From positions 1 to 64,000 of the forward strand of contig JAGRGU010000005.1 in the NCBI GenBank assembly GCA_020445335.1: 64,000 bases of DNA, given 5' to 3'. Positions within the stretch are counted from its first letter, which is position 1, and each line of letters opens with the position of its first letter. Under the pieces are notes generated by a model, which was given only the letters and a program-made list of their open reading frames with translations, did not search any database and had not been told where the DNA came from. Shown in pieces: positions 54,925 through 64,000 of this stretch. The translations under genes and the position numbers were made by a program. The DNA is from Gammaproteobacteria bacterium. GTDB lineage: Bacteria > Pseudomonadota > Gammaproteobacteria > Chromatiales > Chromatiaceae.

Positions 54925-56478
54925 ATGAAGAAAACGCTTGCCATCGCAGCCGTTGTGCTGCTCGGTTTGAACCTGAGCTTCGGAGCCGCCGCCAAAACAC
55001 TACGGCTCGCTTACGATGCCGATCCGGTTTCGCTGGACCCGCACGAGCAGCTTTCAGGCGGTATGGTGCAGCTTTCCCATATGGTCTTCGATCCGCTGGT
55101 GCGCTGGAACAGAGAGACCACCTTCGACCCCCGCCTCGCCTCCTCCTGGGAGCGCCTCGACCCCCACACCGTGCGCTTTCATCTGCGCCAGGATGTCAAG
55201 TTTCACAGCGGCAACGACTTCACCGCCAACGATGTCGCCTGGACCTTCAAACGCCTGAAGACCAGCCCCGACTTCAAGGGTCTGTTCCAGCCCTTCAAGG
55301 AGCTGAAGGTGATCGACGACTACACCATCGACCTGGTCACCACCGATCCCTACCCATTGGTGCTGCATATGGCGACCTACATCTTCCCGATGGACTCGAA
55401 GTTCTATACCGGAGAGGACGACAAGGGCAACCCGAAAGATATGCTGAAGAAGCATGCTGACACCTTCGCTTCGGTCAATGCCTCCGGCACCGGCCCGTTC
55501 ATCGTCAGCAAGCGTCAGCAGGGCGTACGCGTCGACTTCAAGCGCTTCGAGGGGTACTGGGACAAGGAGTCGAAGGGCAATGTCGACGAGATCGTGCTGA
55601 CGCCGATCAAGGAGGACCCGACCCGCGTCGCCGCGCTGCTCTCCGGTGACGTCGATTTCATCGCGCCGGTTCCGCCGACCGATCTCGATCGCATCCGCAA
55701 CAACGACAAGGTCGATCTGATCACGATGAGCGGCACCCGCATCATCACCTTCCAGCTCAACCAGGAGCGCCGTCCCGAGTTCAAGGACAAGCGGGTGCGT
55801 CAGGCGATCGTCCATGCGGTCAACAACGAAGGCATAGTGCAGAAGATCATGAAGGGCTTCGGCACCGCCTCCGGGCAGCAGAGCCCTGTCGGTTATCTCG
55901 GCCATGTCGCTTCGATCAAGCCGCGCTACGACCTGGCGAAAGCCAAGCAGCTGATGAAAGAGGCCGGCTACGAGCAGGGCTTCTCGGTGACGATGATGGC
56001 GCCCAACAACCGCTACATCAACGACGACAAGATCGCGCAGGCGGTCAGCTCGATGCTCGCGCGCATCAATATCAAGGTCGATCTGAAGACCATGCCCAAA
56101 GCACAATACTGGCCGAAGTTCGACGAGCGCGCCGCCGACATCATGATGATCGGCTGGCACTCCGACACCGAGGATTCGTCCAACTTCACCGAGTTTCTCG
56201 CCATGTGTCCCGACAAGGAGACAGGCTACGGCCAGTACAACAGCGGCAACTATTGCAACAAGGAGATCGACAAGCTGATTCTCGCCTCTCAGGGTGAAAC
56301 CGACGAGGGCAAGCGCGCCGCGATGCTGCAGCAGGTCGAGCAGATGCTCTACGACGATGCCGCGTTCGTGCCGTTGCACTGGCAGGATCTGGCCTGGGCC
56401 GCGCGCAAGGGCGTACACATCGAGGATATCGTCAACGTGATGAACTTCCCCTACCTCGGGGATCTGGTCATCGATTGA
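54925..56478 (+). CDS. Peptide ABC transporter substrate-binding protein
   Basis: 517 residues from ATG 54925; an ATG 18 bases upstream lies inside the ribosome site region. Sec signal peptide (MKKTLAIAAVVLLGLNLSFG then AAAK). SBP family 5 blocks: AYDADPVSLDPHEQLSGG, WERLDPHTVRFHLRQDVKFH, LDRIRNNDKVDLI and VDLKTMPKAQYWPKF. Binds di- or oligopeptides, or another class 5 ligand, in the periplasm. First gene of a five-gene operon. Confidence 0.92.
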   Translation: MKKTLAIAAVVLLGLNLSFGAAAKTLRLAYDADPVSLDPHEQLSGGMVQLSHMVFDPLVRWNRETTFDPRLASSWERLDPHTVRFHLRQDVKFHSGNDFTANDVAWTFKRLKTSPDFKGLFQPFKELKVIDDYTIDLVTTDPYPLVLHMATYIFPMDSKFYTGEDDKGNPKDMLKKHADTFASVNASGTGPFIVSKRQQGVRVDFKRFEGYWDKESKGNVDEIVLTPIKEDPTRVAALLSGDVDFIAPVPPTDLDRIRNNDKVDLITMSGTRIITFQLNQERRPEFKDKRVRQAIVHAVNNEGIVQKIMKGFGTASGQQSPVGYLGHVASIKPRYDLAKAKQLMKEAGYEQGFSVTMMAPNNRYINDDKIAQAVSSMLARINIKVDLKTMPKAQYWPKFDERAADIMMIGWHSDTEDSSNFTEFLAMCPDKETGYGQYNSGNYCNKEIDKLILASQGETDEGKRAAMLQQVEQMLYDDAAFVPLHWQDLAWAARKGVHIEDIVNVMNFPYLGDLVID

Positions 56479-56589
56479 TGTTTGGCTCCGGCGCGGCCCG
56501 ATGACCATGCCGCCGCGCCATCTCACACAGCCCGACGGTCGCGATCCGGCCGTCGGGCGTTCGATTTTCCGCAAGCCCGCCGAATACCC

Positions 56590-57567
56590 ATGATCGCCTT
56601 TCTCATACGACGAATCGGGCAGGCACTGGTGGTGATGTTCGTCATCAGCCTGCTCAGCTTCTCCATCCAGGACAACCTCGGCGACCCGCTGCGCGAGCTG
56701 GTGGGTCAGTCGGTCTCCGAAGCGGAGCGGCAGGCGCTGCGCGACCAGATGGGGCTCAACGACCCGTTCCTGGCGCAGTACTGGCGCTTTCTGCGCAAGG
56801 CGGTTCAAGGCGACCTGGGTAACTCCTACTTCTTCAAGCGTCCGGCACTGGAGGTGATCATGGAGAAGTTCCCCGCCACCATGGAGCTGGTGCTGGGGGC
56901 GACGCTGATCATTCTGCTCTTGTCGGTGCCGATCGGGGTCTACTGCGCGATCAACCCGCGCAGCTGGTTCACCAGGGTGATGATGGGACTGAGTATCGTC
57001 GGCATCTCGATTCCGGTCTTTCTGACCGCGATCATGTTGATCTATCTCTTCTCGATCCACCTCGGCTGGCTCCCCTCCTACGGCCGCGGCGAAACAGTCA
57101 TGATCGGCGCCTGGGAGAGCGGACTGCTGACCTGGGACGGCGTACTGCATCTGATCCTGCCGTCGATCGCGCTCTCCTCGATCATGCTGCCGCTTTTCAT
57201 TCGTCTGATCCGCTCGGAGATGATGGAGGTGCTGGAGCAGGAGTACATCCGCTTTGCCTGGGCCAAGGGGCTGCAGCGTCGGCGCATCTGGTTTCTGCAC
57301 GCGCTGAAGAACACGCTGCTGCCGGTGATCACCGTCGGCGGCGTGCAGATCGGCACCATGATCGCCTACACCATTCTCACCGAGACGGTGTTTCAGTGGC
57401 CCGGCATGGGCTTCCTTTTTCTCGAAGCGGTCAACCGCGTCGACACCCCGTTGATCATTGCCTATCTGATCGTGGTCGGGCTGATCTTCGTCGTTACCAA
57501 CACCGTCGTCGATCTGATCTACGGCCTGGTCAACCCGACAGTCAAATTGACCAGGGGGCTGGCGTGA
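56590..57567 (+). CDS. Peptide ABC transporter permease DppB-like
   Basis: 325 residues from ATG 56590; the open frame begins earlier but that part is not transporter-like. Six membrane helices; N-terminal FLIRRIGQALVVMFVISLLS and LRRIRF-like cytoplasmic EAA loop EYIRFAWAKGLQRRRIWFLH are typical. Pairs with the next permease. The following ATG overlaps its stop (TGATG). Confidence 0.93.
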   Translation: MIAFLIRRIGQALVVMFVISLLSFSIQDNLGDPLRELVGQSVSEAERQALRDQMGLNDPFLAQYWRFLRKAVQGDLGNSYFFKRPALEVIMEKFPATMELVLGATLIILLLSVPIGVYCAINPRSWFTRVMMGLSIVGISIPVFLTAIMLIYLFSIHLGWLPSYGRGETVMIGAWESGLLTWDGVLHLILPSIALSSIMLPLFIRLIRSEMMEVLEQEYIRFAWAKGLQRRRIWFLHALKNTLLPVITVGGVQIGTMIAYTILTETVFQWPGMGFLFLEAVNRVDTPLIIAYLIVVGLIFVVTNTVVDLIYGLVNPTVKLTRGLA

Positions 57568-58484
57568 TGCGCTACTGGAGACTGTTCAGGAAGTCGGCCT
57601 TCCTCTACCGCTTCCGCAAGGACAAGGTCGCGGTGGCCAGCTTCAGCGTGCTGATGCTGCTGGTGGTGATGAGCTTCTCGGCGCCATTGATCGCTCCCTA
57701 CGACCCCTACGATCCGGTGCAGATCGACATCATGGATTCGGACATTCCGCCCTCCTGGCAGGCGGAGGGCGATACGCGCTTCGCGCTCGGCACAGACGCC
57801 CAGGGTCGCGACATGTGGAGCACCATGCTCTACGGCACCCGGCTGTCGATCACGATCGGGCTTTTCGCGGTGCTGCTGCAATCGCTGCTCGGCATCGCCT
57901 TGGGGCTGGTCGCCGGTTACTTCGGTGGCCGCATCGACAGCTTCCTGATGCGCCTGGCCGACATTCAGCTCTCATTCTCGACGCTGATGGTGGCAATCGT
58001 GGTGCTGGCGGTCTTCCAGGCATCATTCGGCACCGAACTCTACAACGAGCTGGCGCTGTTCATGCTGATTCTGGTGATCGGAATTGCGGAATGGCCGCAG
58101 TACGCGCGTACGGTGCGGGCATCGGTATTGGCCGAAAAGAGAAAGGAGTATGTCGACGCAGTGCGCGTGATCGGCCTCAACCGCCGACGCATCATGTTCC
58201 GGCACATCCTGCCCAATACACTCTCCCCCATCCTGGTGATCTCGACAGTGCAGGTGGCCAACGCGATCATGAGCGAGGCGGCACTCTCCTTTCTCGGACT
58301 TGGTATGCCGGTCAACCAGCCGTCGCTGGGTTCACTGATCAACAGCGGCTTCGAGTTCATCCTTTCCGGCTCCTGGTGGATCACCACGTTCCCCGCGCTG
58401 CTGCTGGTGGTGCTGGTGCTGGTGATCAATCTATTGGGTGACTGGATGCGCGACGTTCTCAACCCCAAACTCTACAAGGAGTGA
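57567..58484 (+). CDS. Peptide ABC transporter permease DppC-like
   Basis: 305 residues from ATG 57567, overlapping the dppB-like stop. DppC features: SAPLIAPYDPYDPVQI, LGTDAQGRDMWSTMLYGTRL and EAA loop KEYVDAVRVIGLNRRRIMFR. Six membrane helices. Forms the channel with the preceding permease. Confidence 0.93.
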   Translation: MRYWRLFRKSAFLYRFRKDKVAVASFSVLMLLVVMSFSAPLIAPYDPYDPVQIDIMDSDIPPSWQAEGDTRFALGTDAQGRDMWSTMLYGTRLSITIGLFAVLLQSLLGIALGLVAGYFGGRIDSFLMRLADIQLSFSTLMVAIVVLAVFQASFGTELYNELALFMLILVIGIAEWPQYARTVRASVLAEKRKEYVDAVRVIGLNRRRIMFRHILPNTLSPILVISTVQVANAIMSEAALSFLGLGMPVNQPSLGSLINSGFEFILSGSWWITTFPALLLVVLVLVINLLGDWMRDVLNPKLYKE

Positions 58485-58487
58485 ACC

Positions 58488-59462
58488 ATGGCGCTGCTTG
58501 AGGTGAAGAATCTCGAAGTGAAATTTCCGCTGCGCCAGGGCGAATTGACGGCACTGCGCGATGTCAGTTTCTCGCTCGACAGGGGAGAGCGGCTGGGGAT
58601 CGTCGGTGAGAGCGGCGCAGGCAAATCGGTGGCGGCTTTCGCCATCCTCAATCTGGTCAGCCGCCCCGGCTATATCTCCGGCGGAAAGATACTCTTCGAG
58701 GGCAGGGATCTCGCGGGTCTCAGCCGCAGCGAGCTGCGCACGATCCGTGGCAACCGCATAAACATGATCTTTCAGGATCCGATGATGACGCTCAATCCGG
58801 TGCTCACCATCGGCACTCAGATGATCGAGTGCCTGCGGGCGCACCGCAGAATCACACCGGCCGCAGCGCGCCAACTGGCGATCGAGAAGCTGCGCGCGGT
58901 CTCGATTCCCTCACCCGAAGCGCGCATCGACCAGTATCCGCATGAGCTCTCCGGCGGCATGCGCCAGCGCGTTGTAATCGCCATCGCGCTGCTGACCGAT
59001 CCTTCGGTGATAATCGCCGATGAACCCACCACGGCGCTCGATGTCACCATCCAGGCGGAGATCATGGAACTGCTGCTGGAGCTGTGCGAGCACAACAACG
59101 TGGCGCTGATTCTGATCACCCACGATCTGGGCGTGGTATCGCAAGTGACCCAACGGGCGATCGTGATGTACGCCGGCCGCATCGTCGAGGAGGGAGCGAC
59201 GCGCAGGATCATAGATAGCGCGCGCCACCCCTACACCCAGGGGCTGATCAACGCGCTGCCGGAGCGTACTCGACCCGGGCAGCGGTTGAACCAGATTCCC
59301 GGGGTCATGCCCTCGCTGATGGATATTCCCCAGGGTTGCGCCTTCCATCCCCGCTGCCAGCTCAGGATCGATGCCTGTCAGCAGCAGCTGCCCGCCTACA
59401 GCGGCAGCGAGCACGCCCGCGTCGCCTGCCTCCGGGTCGATGAGCAGGAGCGTGCGCAATGA
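58488..59462 (+). CDS. Peptide ABC transporter ATPase DppD-like
   Basis: 324 residues. Walker A GESGAGKSV, signature ELSGGMRQRV, Walker B VIIADEPTTAL and switch His in LITHDLGVVS. The oligopeptide-type C-terminal motif GCAFHPRCQLRIDAC, which binds a 4Fe-4S cluster or caps the domain in this family, is present. Three bases after the permease. Confidence 0.95.
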   Translation: MALLEVKNLEVKFPLRQGELTALRDVSFSLDRGERLGIVGESGAGKSVAAFAILNLVSRPGYISGGKILFEGRDLAGLSRSELRTIRGNRINMIFQDPMMTLNPVLTIGTQMIECLRAHRRITPAAARQLAIEKLRAVSIPSPEARIDQYPHELSGGMRQRVVIAIALLTDPSVIIADEPTTALDVTIQAEIMELLLELCEHNNVALILITHDLGVVSQVTQRAIVMYAGRIVEEGATRRIIDSARHPYTQGLINALPERTRPGQRLNQIPGVMPSLMDIPQGCAFHPRCQLRIDACQQQLPAYSGSEHARVACLRVDEQERAQ

Positions 59463-60505
59463 GCAGCCAAGCCGTCGCAGCGGAAAAGAGCGCCGCCGAA
59501 GAGCTGCTGCGCGTGGAGGGGCTCAGCCGCGAGTTTCCATTGACCAGCGGCCTGCTCGAACAGCTACGCTTCGAAGGCGGAAAACTGGTCCGCCGGCAGG
59601 AGAGCGTGCGCGCGGTCAACGGCGTCGACCTGCAGGTCAGACGCGGCGAGGCGCTCTGCGTCGTCGGCGAGAGCGGCTGCGGCAAATCGACGCTGGCCAG
59701 GGTGGTGATGGGGCTGATCCGACCAACCGCGGGCAGCGTCCGCTTCGAAGGCACGCGGATCGACAACCTCTCCGCTGAAAAGCTGCTCCCCTTTCGCCGT
59801 AAGATGCAGATGATCTTCCAGAACCCCTACGCCTCGTTGAATCCGCGCATGACGGTCAAGCAGACCTTGGAAGAGCCGGTCCGTTTCCATTCACCCGGTA
59901 TCGGACGCGCTGCCCTCGGTGACAAGGTCAACGACGTGATGCGTTCGGTCGGCGTCGACCCGGGCTGGAACGAACGTTTCCCGCACGAATTCTCCGGCGG
60001 CCAGCGGCAGCGCATCTCTATTGCACGAGCGCTGATGACCGATCCCGAGTTCATCGTCGCCGACGAACCGATATCGGCGCTGGACGTCTCGATCCAGGCG
60101 CAGGTGCTCAACCTGCTGATGGAGGCGCAGGAGCAGCGCGGCCTCACCTATCTGTTCATCACCCACGATCTGTCGGTGGTCGAACATTTCGGCACCCGCG
60201 TGGCGGTGATGTATCTCGGCGCGCTGTGCGAACTGGCGATAACCGGGCAACTCTTCAGCCGACCGCGGCACCCCTATACCCAAGCGCTTCTGAGCGCGAT
60301 TCCGCGACTGGACCAGGAGCGTCCGAGTCATATGAAGCTGATGGGCGAGGTACCGACACCGATCAATCTGCCAAGCGGCTGCTTTTTCCACCCCCGCTGC
60401 GTGCACGCTCAGGATCGCTGCCGACACGAGCTGCCGAAGCTGTTCGATAGCGGCGACGGCACCCTGGTCGCTTGCCACGCGGTGCAGGAGGGACGACTCG
60501 ATTGA
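59459..60505 (+). CDS. Peptide ABC transporter ATPase DppF-like
   Basis: 348 residues. Walker A GESGCGKST, signature EFSGGQRQRI, Walker B FIVADEPISAL, His switch FITHDLSVV and a C-terminal cysteine motif GCFFHPRCVHAQDRC. It overlaps the DppD-like stop by four bases and closes the operon. Confidence 0.95.
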   Translation: MSSQAVAAEKSAAEELLRVEGLSREFPLTSGLLEQLRFEGGKLVRRQESVRAVNGVDLQVRRGEALCVVGESGCGKSTLARVVMGLIRPTAGSVRFEGTRIDNLSAEKLLPFRRKMQMIFQNPYASLNPRMTVKQTLEEPVRFHSPGIGRAALGDKVNDVMRSVGVDPGWNERFPHEFSGGQRQRISIARALMTDPEFIVADEPISALDVSIQAQVLNLLMEAQEQRGLTYLFITHDLSVVEHFGTRVAVMYLGALCELAITGQLFSRPRHPYTQALLSAIPRLDQERPSHMKLMGEVPTPINLPSGCFFHPRCVHAQDRCRHELPKLFDSGDGTLVACHAVQEGRLD

Positions 60506-60521
60506 CCTCGGGTCGGGTGGC

Positions 60522-61226
60522 ATGTGCGGACGCTACAATCTGATCACCGACGGCCAGGCGCTGGCCGAATTTTTCGGTCTGCTGCAGCGCTTCGATCCGC
60601 CGCGCCGCTACAACATCGCGCCGACCCAGCTGGCACCGGTGGTGCGTCTGGTCGACGGCTCGCCGCAGGCGGCAATGCTGCGCTGGGGGTTGATCCCAGG
60701 TTGGTCGAAAACGCCGCAGAGCCATTATCAGATGATCAATGCGCGGGCCGAGACGGTGGCGGAGAAGCCTGCCTACCGCGCCGCCTTTCGCCACAGGCGC
60801 TGTCTGGTACCCGCCACCGGCTTCTTCGAGTGGAGCCGGCAGGGGGCGCGTAAACAGCCCTACAACATCCAGTGGCACGGCGGCGAACTGATGGCTTTCG
60901 CCGGGCTCTGGGAGCATTGGCGTGGCGATGGAGAAGCGCAGCCGATCGACTCCTTCAGCATCATCGTCACCGATGCCAACGATGCCATTCGGCCATTGCA
61001 CGAGCGCATGCCGGTGATCCTCGCGCCCGCCGATTTTCAGCAGTGGCTGGCGCCCGGGTCGGTCGATACGGAGAAACTGCAGGCGCTGCTCAAACCGGCG
61101 CCGAGCGCGGCGATCTCCAGCTATCCGGTCGGCCTGACGGTCAACAATCCCGGCAACGACGATCCGTGCTGCGTGGCACCGTCAGGTAGCGGCAGTGAGC
61201 CGCTCCGAAGCCCGCCGGCGGAGTGA
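60522..61226 (+). CDS. SOS response-associated protein YedK/HMCES (SRAP)
   Basis: 234 residues. Catalytic Cys2 in MCGRYN, which forms a thiazolidine crosslink to abasic sites in single-stranded DNA; NARAETV, ATGFFEW (catalytic Glu) and HERMPVIL (His) complete the SRAP site. 16 bases after the ABC operon on the same strand, possibly read through. Terminal 20 residues are variable. Confidence 0.95.
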   Translation: MCGRYNLITDGQALAEFFGLLQRFDPPRRYNIAPTQLAPVVRLVDGSPQAAMLRWGLIPGWSKTPQSHYQMINARAETVAEKPAYRAAFRHRRCLVPATGFFEWSRQGARKQPYNIQWHGGELMAFAGLWEHWRGDGEAQPIDSFSIIVTDANDAIRPLHERMPVILAPADFQQWLAPGSVDTEKLQALLKPAPSAAISSYPVGLTVNNPGNDDPCCVAPSGSGSEPLRSPPAE

Positions 61227-61244
61227 CTTGCCGTCAACAGCCGG

Positions 61245-61673
61245 CTAGTCGTCGATGCTGCGGCGCAGCTGCTTGAGCTTGCCGCGAATACTCTTGCGCT
61301 CCAGGCGTCGCTCGGTCGATCCGAGCGTGGGCCGGGTGGGAATGCGGCGCTTGCGACGCTGCATCGCCATTTGCACCATTTCGCGCAAACGCTGCAGCGC
61401 TTCCACCCTGTTCATCTCCTGGCTGCGGAACTGCTGTGCCTTGATGACGACAACTCCGCGGTCGCTGATTCTGCTGTCATGCAACTTCAGCAGCCGCTGT
61501 TTCAGTTTCAACGGCAGGCTCGAGGCACGTACGTCGAAGCGCAGATGGATGGCGCTGGAGACCTTGTTCACGTTCTGACCGCCGGCGCCCTGCGAACGGA
61601 TTGCGCTCAACTCTATCTCATCGTCTGGAACGACTATGCCGTCGCCGAGTTCAACCGCCACTTGCACCACCAT
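61245..61673 (-). CDS. arfB: Alternative ribosome-rescue factor ArfB (YaeJ)
   Basis: 142 residues. GGQ motif in SAIRSQGAGGQNVNKVSSAI and a very basic C-terminal tail (QRRKRRIPTRPTLG, RLERKSIRGKLKQLRR) that enters the empty mRNA channel. Hydrolyses peptidyl-tRNA on stalled ribosomes. Length near the family norm of about 140. Confidence 0.95.
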   Translation of the reverse strand: MVVQVAVELGDGIVVPDDEIELSAIRSQGAGGQNVNKVSSAIHLRFDVRASSLPLKLKQRLLKLHDSRISDRGVVVIKAQQFRSQEMNRVEALQRLREMVQMAMQRRKRRIPTRPTLGSTERRLERKSIRGKLKQLRRSIDD

Positions 61674-61691
61674 TTACCGATAAAACAACCA

Positions 61692-61719
61692 GGCCCGGGG
61701 TCGTCACGACACCCGGGCC
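61692..61719 (-). terminator. Intrinsic terminator after msrAB
   Basis: GGCCCGGG (61692-61699) pairs with CCCGGGCC (61712-61719), and an inner GTCG/CGAC extends the stem with one bulged A. On the minus strand it is followed by TGGTTGTTTTATC, a T-rich tract. Confidence 0.75.
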
Positions 61720-61738
61720 CTCTACATTGCAATCATTG

Positions 61739-62857
61739 TCACTCCAACAGTGACAGCAGTTCGGCGTATCCCTCCGACTCCATCTGCTCCTTTGGGATGA
61801 ACTTCAACGCCGCGGAGTTCATGCAGTAGCGCAGCCCGGTGGGCTCGGGGCCATCCTTGAAAACGTGTCCGAGGTGGCTGTCGCCGATCTTGCTGCGTAC
61901 CTCCTGGCGCGGCAGCACCAGTTTGAAATCGGTCTTCTGCCTGATGTTCTCCTCGCTGATGGGACGGGTGAAACTGGGCCAGCCGGTGCCGGAGTCGTAC
62001 TTGTCACGAGAAGAGAAGAGCGGTTCGCCGGTGACGATATCGACGTAGATGCCGTCGCGCTTCTCATCCCAGTACTCGTTCTTGAACGGTGGTTCCGTAC
62101 CCTCGTGCTGGGTGACCTGGTACTGCATCGGCGTCAATCGCTGCTTCAACTCCGCATCGCTCGGTTTCATGTATTTCGCTCCATTGCGGTTCATCTTCTT
62201 CGCTTCGGGCTTGGCGTGCAACTCGTCGCCCCAGACCCGATCCAGGTACTGATCCCGACCCGAACCGCCCCGGTAGAAGCCGTAACGCAAGGGGTTCTTC
62301 TTGTAGTAGTCCTGGTGATACTCCTCGGCAGGATAGAACGCCTTGAAGGGGGTGATTTCGATCGTCACCGGACGATCGTAGCGTCCCGAGCTCTCCAGTG
62401 CCGCGACCGAAGCCTGCGCCAGACGCTTCTCCTCCTCGTTGTGGAAGAAGATCGCCGGTCGATACTGCCTGCCGCGGTCGACAAACTGGCCGCCGGAGTC
62501 GGTCGGGTCGATCTGTTTCCAGAGCGCATCGAGGAGCTCGTCATAGCTCACTTTGGCCGGATCGTAATAGACCTGGATACTCTCGGTGTGCTTGGTCTGG
62601 CCGCTCGATACCTGCTTGTAAGTTGGATTCGCGAGCTCGCCGCCGGAGTAGCCCGATATCACCTCGACCACGCCTGGGATTTTTTCGAATCCCGATTCGA
62701 CGCACCAGAAACAGCCCCCGGCGAAGGTGGCGACCGAGAGTCCCTGCAGTCTCCCGTCATCCGCCACGCCCATCGCCTTCGGTTCGCTGGTGGCATACTG
62801 CTGTATGCCCACCGCTCCTGCCGCCACGATCAATAGTGCAAACAAAACTCTTTTCAT
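61739..62857 (-). CDS. msrAB: Fused peptide methionine sulfoxide reductase MsrA-MsrB, exported
   Basis: 372 residues from ATG 62857 (AGGAGAG upstream). Signal/anchor [19 protein letters not shown], MsrA with catalytic Cys in [13 protein letters not shown], then MsrB with [30 protein letters not shown] and catalytic Cys in [11 protein letters not shown]. MsrB lacks the two CxxC zinc pairs. Repairs both sulfoxide diastereomers in the periplasm. Confidence 0.95.
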   Translation of the reverse strand: MKRVLFALLIVAAGAVGIQQYATSEPKAMGVADDGRLQGLSVATFAGGCFWCVESGFEKIPGVVEVISGYSGGELANPTYKQVSSGQTKHTESIQVYYDPAKVSYDELLDALWKQIDPTDSGGQFVDRGRQYRPAIFFHNEEEKRLAQASVAALESSGRYDRPVTIEITPFKAFYPAEEYHQDYYKKNPLRYGFYRGGSGRDQYLDRVWGDELHAKPEAKKMNRNGAKYMKPSDAELKQRLTPMQYQVTQHEGTEPPFKNEYWDEKRDGIYVDIVTGEPLFSSRDKYDSGTGWPSFTRPISEENIRQKTDFKLVLPRQEVRSKIGDSHLGHVFKDGPEPTGLRYCMNSAALKFIPKEQMESEGYAELLSLLE

Positions 62858-62970
62858 CTTCGCTCTCCTGAAGCGCATTATAGCCTGTAGAGAATCTGCT
62901 CTGCCGTTGAGCAGGGATTCCGTTGACGGCGACCCGTCGCCCCGCAGACCGCTCTGGCTGTTAATCAACA

Positions 62971-63702
62971 TCAGCCGTCCAACCAGCCGCCCGTGGCCTG
63001 CAGCGGCGCCGGGTCGCCTTTACGGCTTACCCAGGCCGAAATCGCCAGCCGCCCGGAACTTACCCGTTCGAGGGCTGAAAAATCGAACTGCCAGCGGCCA
63101 TCGGCGGCAGTCGAGCTGTGCGTCGCCAGCACCACGAAATCGTGCCGTAACCGCTTTCCCGCGTTCTCGCCGCTTGCAACATCGTTGCTCAGATCGAATC
63201 CGAGCAGCGCCACCGACAGCTCGTAAGCGCCCTCCTCTGCCCGATCGTACTCGGCCGTGACCCGGCTGCCATCAAGCGTGATTCTGAGCACACCAGCCTG
63301 AGACCCGGAATCGGGCATTTTTCTCCCACTGAACCAGCCGCGCCACTCCTTGCCGTTGACGACGAATCCAGGCGTGTAGACTGAACGCAGGTTGCCGCTG
63401 CGCTGATGCGCACGCTGGCGCGCCGAGAACTGCGCGTCGGCGAAACGGTCCTGCCAACCGATGTAGTCCCAGTAGTCGACGTGAAAGGCCATCGGCACCA
63501 GCTCGCGCCAGAGCCGCGGGTCATCCTTCAGCCGTGACAGCCAACGATCCGCCGGTGGGCAACTACTGCACCCTTCCGAGGTGAAAAGTTCGATCACCGT
63601 GCTTCTGGCGGATGTACTGGCAAACTGCTGCTGTGCCAGGGCCGGCACCGACATCAGGGCCGCAGCCAGCAGCAGGTAAACTCTCCGATTCAGGTGGCCC
63701 AT
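62971..63702 (-). CDS. DUF1223 family exported protein
   Basis: 243 residues with signal peptide ([19 protein letters not shown]). The thioredoxin-like segment [20 protein letters not shown] has a CxxC, followed by [17 protein letters not shown] and [15 protein letters not shown]. Family function unknown; redox role is likely from the fold. Directly upstream of msrAB with 113 bases between, so the two exported redox proteins may be expressed together. Confidence 0.92.
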   Translation of the reverse strand: MGHLNRRVYLLLAAALMSVPALAQQQFASTSARSTVIELFTSEGCSSCPPADRWLSRLKDDPRLWRELVPMAFHVDYWDYIGWQDRFADAQFSARQRAHQRSGNLRSVYTPGFVVNGKEWRGWFSGRKMPDSGSQAGVLRITLDGSRVTAEYDRAEEGAYELSVALLGFDLSNDVASGENAGKRLRHDFVVLATHSSTAADGRWQFDFSALERVSSGRLAISAWVSRKGDPAPLQATGGWLDG

Positions 63703-63822
63703 CGCAGCTTGCTCCTCCGCTAGTAATCTACAACATGGGGGAGATGATTACGGCACCGCTTCACGCCGGCATCACGTATTTATCACATTTCTGTAAAGCG
63801 GCAGACGATCTCCCGCGGAAGG

Positions 63823-64000
63823 TCAGGGCTGTTCGCGGCTGAAAACCCACTTCTGCGCCGAGGAGAGTTCTGGATTGAAGCGGTAACCGTTTTCTTCGAA
63901 CGATTTCATCGAATCGGCATCGGTCAGCGCGTTGCGGATGACGAAGCGACTCAACTCGCCGCGTGCCTTCTTGGCGTAGACACCGATCATGCGGTACTGG
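63823..64000 (-). CDS. yaaA: Peroxide stress protein YaaA (C-terminal end only)
   Basis: 59 codons to the stop at 63823-63825; the N-terminus lies beyond 64000. The end YAKKARGELSRFVIRNAL and ENGYRFNPELSSAQKWVFSR matches the C-terminus of YaaA/DUF328, a DNA-binding protein that lowers free iron under peroxide stress. Confidence 0.9.
   Translation of the reverse strand, partial: QYRMIGVYAKKARGELSRFVIRNALTDADSMKSFEENGYRFNPELSSAQKWVFSREQP

Noticed and set aside
55054-57300. 748-codon antisense frame across the peptide transporter genes
   Set aside because: His/Asp/Gly-rich composition is the complement of the real binding protein and permease; no domain.

Overview
The window looks like chromosome of a free-living or symbiotic gammaproteobacterium of the sulfur-oxidising (Chromatiales-like) type. 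The basis is a gammaproteobacterial dif site, a fab/plsX/rpmF cluster in the proteobacterial order, a split coenzyme-B12 ribonucleotide reductase (NrdJa/NrdJb, the Pseudomonas arrangement), a Na+-pumping oxaloacetate decarboxylase, and a group 1e 'Isp' [NiFe] hydrogenase of the kind known from Thiocapsa and Allochromatium. The species is not identified; the lineage is an inference. No tRNA, rRNA, CRISPR array or transposase was seen.

Layout. 1-2324: the end of a stand-alone EF-G paralogue and a YdcH-like small protein. 2543-4669: a near-consensus chromosomal dif site with a 2.1 kb element integrated in it. The element carries several stem-loops, a HUH rolling-circle Rep, an 81-residue orphan and a protein resembling XafT (VC1465/DUF3653), the Xer activation factor of satellite phage TLC-phi. 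Its far junction keeps the XerC arm but lacks a good XerD arm, as expected for that mechanism. FtsK-orienting octamers to the right of dif point almost uniformly towards it, so the window lies at the replication terminus; most genes are on the minus strand, co-directional with a fork arriving from the right.

4784-15135: transport and small proteins: a K+/H+ antiporter fused to two Usp domains, a gamma carbonic anhydrase, a TRAP transporter followed by a TauE-like exporter, a secreted Cys-rich protein behind a ribosome-site-sequestering hairpin, and a Na/phosphate transporter. 15412-19387: a CHASE-PAS sensor kinase with its sigma-54 response regulator. 19482-21103: a class V aminotransferase and an acyl-CoA thioesterase.

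21100-31243: one long minus-strand fatty-acid and housekeeping cluster, read yceD-rpmF-plsX-fabH-fabG-acpP-fabF-pabC-mltG-tmk-holB-pilZ-tatD; fabD is absent from its usual place. 31373-34624: oadGAB. 34916-40214: Maf pyrophosphatase, a lipoprotein coupled to a class III cyclase, a phosphoribosyltransferase, a DUF3334/CheX-like protein and a degenerate guanylate-kinase-like protein. 40366-46319: the hydrogenase operon hynD-hupH-hynS-isp1-isp2-hynL.

46522-50625: NrdR-box-controlled nrdJa-nrdJb, then a beta-hydroxyacid dehydrogenase. 50686-53150: three receiver-domain proteins (HTH-REC, REC-EAL, REC) with no kinase. 53519-54521: a CPXCG protein and an SDR. 54925-60505: a complete dipeptide/oligopeptide ABC operon. 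60522-64000: a YedK/HMCES-like DNA-protein crosslink protein, ArfB, an exported MsrA-MsrB fusion, a DUF1223 protein and the 3' end of yaaA.
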